Shown: positions 63,596 to 64,000 of the stretch, in pieces
How the letters are laid out: each line of letters begins with the position of its first letter
How positions within the stretch are numbered: the stretch's first letter is position 1
Source of the DNA: Oceanobacillus manasiensis
Lineage (GTDB): Bacteria > Bacillota > Bacilli > Bacillales > Amphibacillaceae
Assembly: GCF_000724085.1 (NCBI RefSeq)
Contig: NZ_CCDL010000001.1
Span: forward strand, 248,001-312,000
Length of the DNA: 64,000 nucleotides
Direction: 5' to 3'
Notes under the pieces: generated by a model
What the model was told of the DNA's origin: nothing
The model's database searches: none
The model's input: the letters and a program-made list of their open reading frames with translations, nothing else
Made by a program: the position numbers and the translations under genes

Positions 63596-64000
63596 TTAGT
63601 CCGAATACGAATACACTATGTCCGCCATATACTTATATGAATCGACCACATCGACTCCCGGCGCCATAACAAATTTATTTGTAGGTAAAAAGTATAAACG
63701 GTCATTGGTCACAGCAGAAAGAGACTTCCAGGCTGAATTCGATTTATAATTATTTTCAATTATTTTTACCGCATCTTCATCCGTAGTGTGGGAAAGAATA
63801 AACAAATAATCCGGGTCGACCTCCACCATAGCTTCCATACTAAATGGGATAAAACCTGCCATAACTTCTCCTTCTAACGATTCTGTCACATTCTTAAGCT
63901 TCAACTGATTAGCAATATCAACTCCAATTGTAGGACCCTGCTCCACAAACGCAGCATCCCCCATAATTGTCATAATCGCATAAGTAGGAATTTCCTTATC
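63596..64000 (-). CDS. Iron-complex ABC transporter substrate-binding protein, partial
   Basis: C-terminal 134 codons; the gene continues beyond the right edge. FecB/BtuF-like features: GPTIGVDIANQLKLKNVTE, MEAMVEVDPDYLFILSHT, and the end segment WKSLSAVTNDRLYFLP. A 172-base spacer separates it from the permease gene, with no gene inside. Confidence 0.85.
   Translation of the reverse strand, partial: DKEIPTYAIMTIMGDAAFVEQGPTIGVDIANQLKLKNVTESLEGEVMAGFIPFSMEAMVEVDPDYLFILSHTTDEDAVKIIENNYKSNSAWKSLSAVTNDRLYFLPTNKFVMAPGVDVVDSYKYMADIVYSYSD

Overview
This is a 64 kb stretch of an AT-rich, low-GC Gram-positive chromosome. It most likely comes from a Bacillaceae species of the Oceanobacillus/Virgibacillus type. 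The evidence is a qoxABCD quinol oxidase operon, T-box leaders on aminoacyl-tRNA synthetase genes, an Amj-type lipid II flippase, strong AGGAGG-type ribosome binding sites with frequent TTG/GTG starts, and many small GNAT, NUDIX and lipoprotein genes. The genus is inference. No rRNA, tRNA, CRISPR array or intact insertion sequence was found.

Layout. 1-2.1 kb: start of helD (partial), a possible small RNA and two paralogous small membrane proteins. 2.1-6 kb: qoxDCBA on the minus strand. 6.3-9.4 kb: an SRPBCC protein, then threonyl-tRNA synthetase behind two tandem T-box leaders. 9.5-17.8 kb: mixed housekeeping and accessory genes, including an alkyltransferase-like protein with Ser in place of the catalytic Cys. 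18-20.6 kb: an ssuA-ssuC-ssuB sulfonate importer. 20.7-31.8 kb: a nitronate monooxygenase, an ABC-2 exporter cassette, two histidine phosphatases, an autoregulated XRE/membrane-protein pair, amj and an S51 peptidase. 31.9-42.1 kb: an accessory zone of minus-strand NUDIX, GNAT, HIT, isochorismatase and lipoprotein genes, with several broken genes and a type I toxin-antitoxin locus. 42.2-45.7 kb: a class-2 isoleucyl-tRNA synthetase with a T-box-like leader (specifier ATC). 45.8-52.4 kb: a second type I toxin-antitoxin locus, small enzymes and a second copy of the ABC-2 cassette with its genes in a different order. 52.5-54.5 kb: gene remnants, an aldo/keto reductase between two homologous hairpins, and iterated repeats that resemble a transposon end.

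The most coherent accessory system is at 54.5-61.5 kb. Five minus-strand genes (PepSY membrane protein, two YtkA/FixH-like lipoproteins, two SCO1 lipoproteins) diverge from three plus-strand genes (OmpR-type regulator, sensor kinase, third SCO1 lipoprotein). It looks like a self-regulated extracytoplasmic metal/redox module, probably for copper. A siderophore-type ABC importer follows and runs off the window end.

The two toxin-antitoxin loci share their architecture: a 27-residue holin-like toxin, a convergent antisense RNA gene, a shared bidirectional terminator, and matching promoters. They lie in opposite orientation about 12.7 kb apart on either side of the NUDIX/GNAT-rich zone. All functional statements are from sequence reading and family knowledge; no database search was run.
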